Of a DNA stretch of 64,000 nucleotides, positions 63,317 to 64,000 are shown piece by piece. The notes beneath the pieces are model-generated. The model did no database searches and had not been told where the DNA came from. It saw only the letters and a program-made list of their open reading frames with translations. The DNA is from Planctomycetaceae bacterium UBA2671. GTDB taxonomy: Bacteria; Planctomycetota; Planctomycetia; Planctomycetales; Planctomycetaceae. Position numbers and translations under genes: made by a program. The stretch covers positions 67,891-131,890 of the forward strand of contig DEML01000009.1 in NCBI GenBank assembly GCA_002359185.1. The letters are read 5' to 3'. Each line of letters starts with the position of its first letter. The first letter of the stretch is position 1.

Positions 63317-64000
63317 TTATGCCGAATCCAGCCAGATATAAACCTGTGACAAGACAACGCCGGCCAGAAAGTCGAGGAAGAGAATCAGCACGAAGGAGAA
63401 AACAAAAGTTTGCGTAGCCGCGGTTCCAACTCCCTGAGCCCCGGCTTTGGCATGAAATCCACGGTGACAGGAAACCAGAGCGATAGCCGCTCCGAAGGAA
63501 ATGCTTTTCAGAATTCCCGAATAGACATCTAATAGAGAAATATAGGCATAAGTGTGATACCAGTAGTAGTAGCTGTTAATGCCGAGGATTGTTGCGGAGA
63601 AAATCCAGCCACACAGCATGCCAACGGAATCGGCAATGATGGTCAGCATCGGAATCAGCAGTACACACCCTAGAAATCGAGGGACAACCAGATACTGAAT
63701 CGGATCTGCTCCCAATGCTTCCAGGGCATCGATCTGTTCGGTGACACGCATTGTCCCGAGTTCAGCTGCGATGGCACTGCCCACACGACCGGCCAGCATT
63801 GTCGCTGCCAATACAGGGCCGAGTTCTTTGACGAGGGTCATATTGACGACTGAACCCAAACGGGATTCCATGTGCATTACACGGAGCTGATCGAAGGACT
63901 GCACGGCCAGAACCATGCCGATAAAACCACCGGTCACCATCACAACAGGCAGACTCAACACGCCAATCTGATAGAGATTCGTCCAGAGGACATTCCCTCT
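63317..64000 (-). CDS. mlaE: MlaE-like permease, 5' end beyond the window
   Basis: Partial. The frame stays open to the window edge: residues upstream of the GTG at 63961 read NVLWTNLYQIGVLSLPVV, which continues the family, so the start lies beyond 64000. At least 227 residues are present, with the MlaE signature LPVVMVTGGFIGMVLAVQ, a conserved cytoplasmic loop ELGPVLAATMLAGRVGSAIA and ELGTMRVTEQIDALEALG, and about four or five helices to the C-terminus (VVLSQVYIWLDSA). It forms the membrane channel of the phospholipid transporter with MlaF and MlaD. The stop abuts the heptanucleotide repeat. Confidence 0.93.
   Translation of the reverse strand, partial: RGNVLWTNLYQIGVLSLPVVMVTGGFIGMVLAVQSFDQLRVMHMESRLGSVVNMTLVKELGPVLAATMLAGRVGSAIAAELGTMRVTEQIDALEALGADPIQYLVVPRFLGCVLLIPMLTIIADSVGMLCGWIFSATILGINSYYYWYHTYAYISLLDVYSGILKSISFGAAIALVSCHRGFHAKAGAQGVGTAATQTFVFSFVLILFLDFLAGVVLSQVYIWLDSA

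Overview
The window is almost certainly chromosomal DNA of a planctomycete, most likely order Planctomycetales (Gimesia/Rubinisphaera-like); genus cannot be fixed from the sequence alone. The evidence is two separate clusters of DUF1501, DUF1549/DUF1553 and planctomycete cytochrome c proteins, ECF sigma factors with membrane regulator partners, Ser/Thr kinases with large extracytoplasmic domains, ExbD proteins with an extra zinc ribbon, frequent TTG/GTG starts and irregular Shine-Dalgarno sites, and many palindromic intergenic repeats. There is no phage, transposase or CRISPR array, so this is a chromosomal mix of housekeeping and lineage-specific genes.

Layout. 1-4.9 kb: tRNA-Leu(GAG), an ECF sigma/anti-sigma pair, an FmdB-like zinc ribbon and a secreted trypsin-LamG-SirB1 fusion; a ~95-bp dispersed repeat occurs here three times. 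4.9-14.7 kb (minus strand): glutathione peroxidase and a four-gene exported set (DUF1501; a PPC-domain protein; a Big-like/DUF1549/DUF1553 c-type cytochrome; a cytochrome c-WD40-coiled-coil protein). 15.1-18.1 kb (minus): an RsmC-like methyltransferase overlapping dtd, a lone receiver protein and a TIGR04282-type glycosyltransferase. 18.5-23.1 kb: a receptor kinase with a beta-helix ectodomain, a serine hydrolase and Mn-type superoxide dismutase. 23.4-30.8 kb (plus): two ExbD proteins, an FHA-like/TPR/beta-propeller membrane protein and a solute-binding-protein-like lipid- or membrane-anchored protein, apparently one envelope system. 30.9-36.2 kb (minus): a phosphonate-type group (DUF5690 MFS carrier, phnX, an iron-dependent alcohol dehydrogenase, PhoD-like phosphatase) interspersed with palindromic elements.

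36.4-45.5 kb carries a cytosolic kinase, a PatB/MalY lyase, a DUF6807 (PmoA-like) protein, an SGNH esterase, a methyltransferase, a sulfotransferase, a SHOCT protein, a transglutaminase and a small membrane protein. 45.6-48.5 kb holds a PAS-AAA-Fis regulator lacking the sigma-54 contact motif, convergent with rpoN. 48.8-53.8 kb (minus) is the classical dnaX-ybaB-recR group plus a KAS-III-like synthase and a DUF309 protein. 54.8-60.7 kb (plus) is the second DUF1549/DUF1553-DUF1501 pair, a terminator, then an ECF sigma factor and a striking fusion of an anti-sigma-like cytoplasmic segment, one membrane helix and a complete DUF1549/DUF1553 ectodomain. A good sigma-54 promoter precedes a 53-residue membrane protein at 60.85 kb. 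The window ends with mlaD, mlaF and a truncated mlaE (lipid-asymmetry ABC transporter).

The best candidates for an undescribed system are (i) the 54.8-60.7 kb cluster, where a membrane regulator is a paralogue of the exported cytochrome-like protein it may control, and (ii) the 23.4-30.8 kb ExbD/propeller/solute-binding operon. All functional assignments are from reading motifs; no database search was run.
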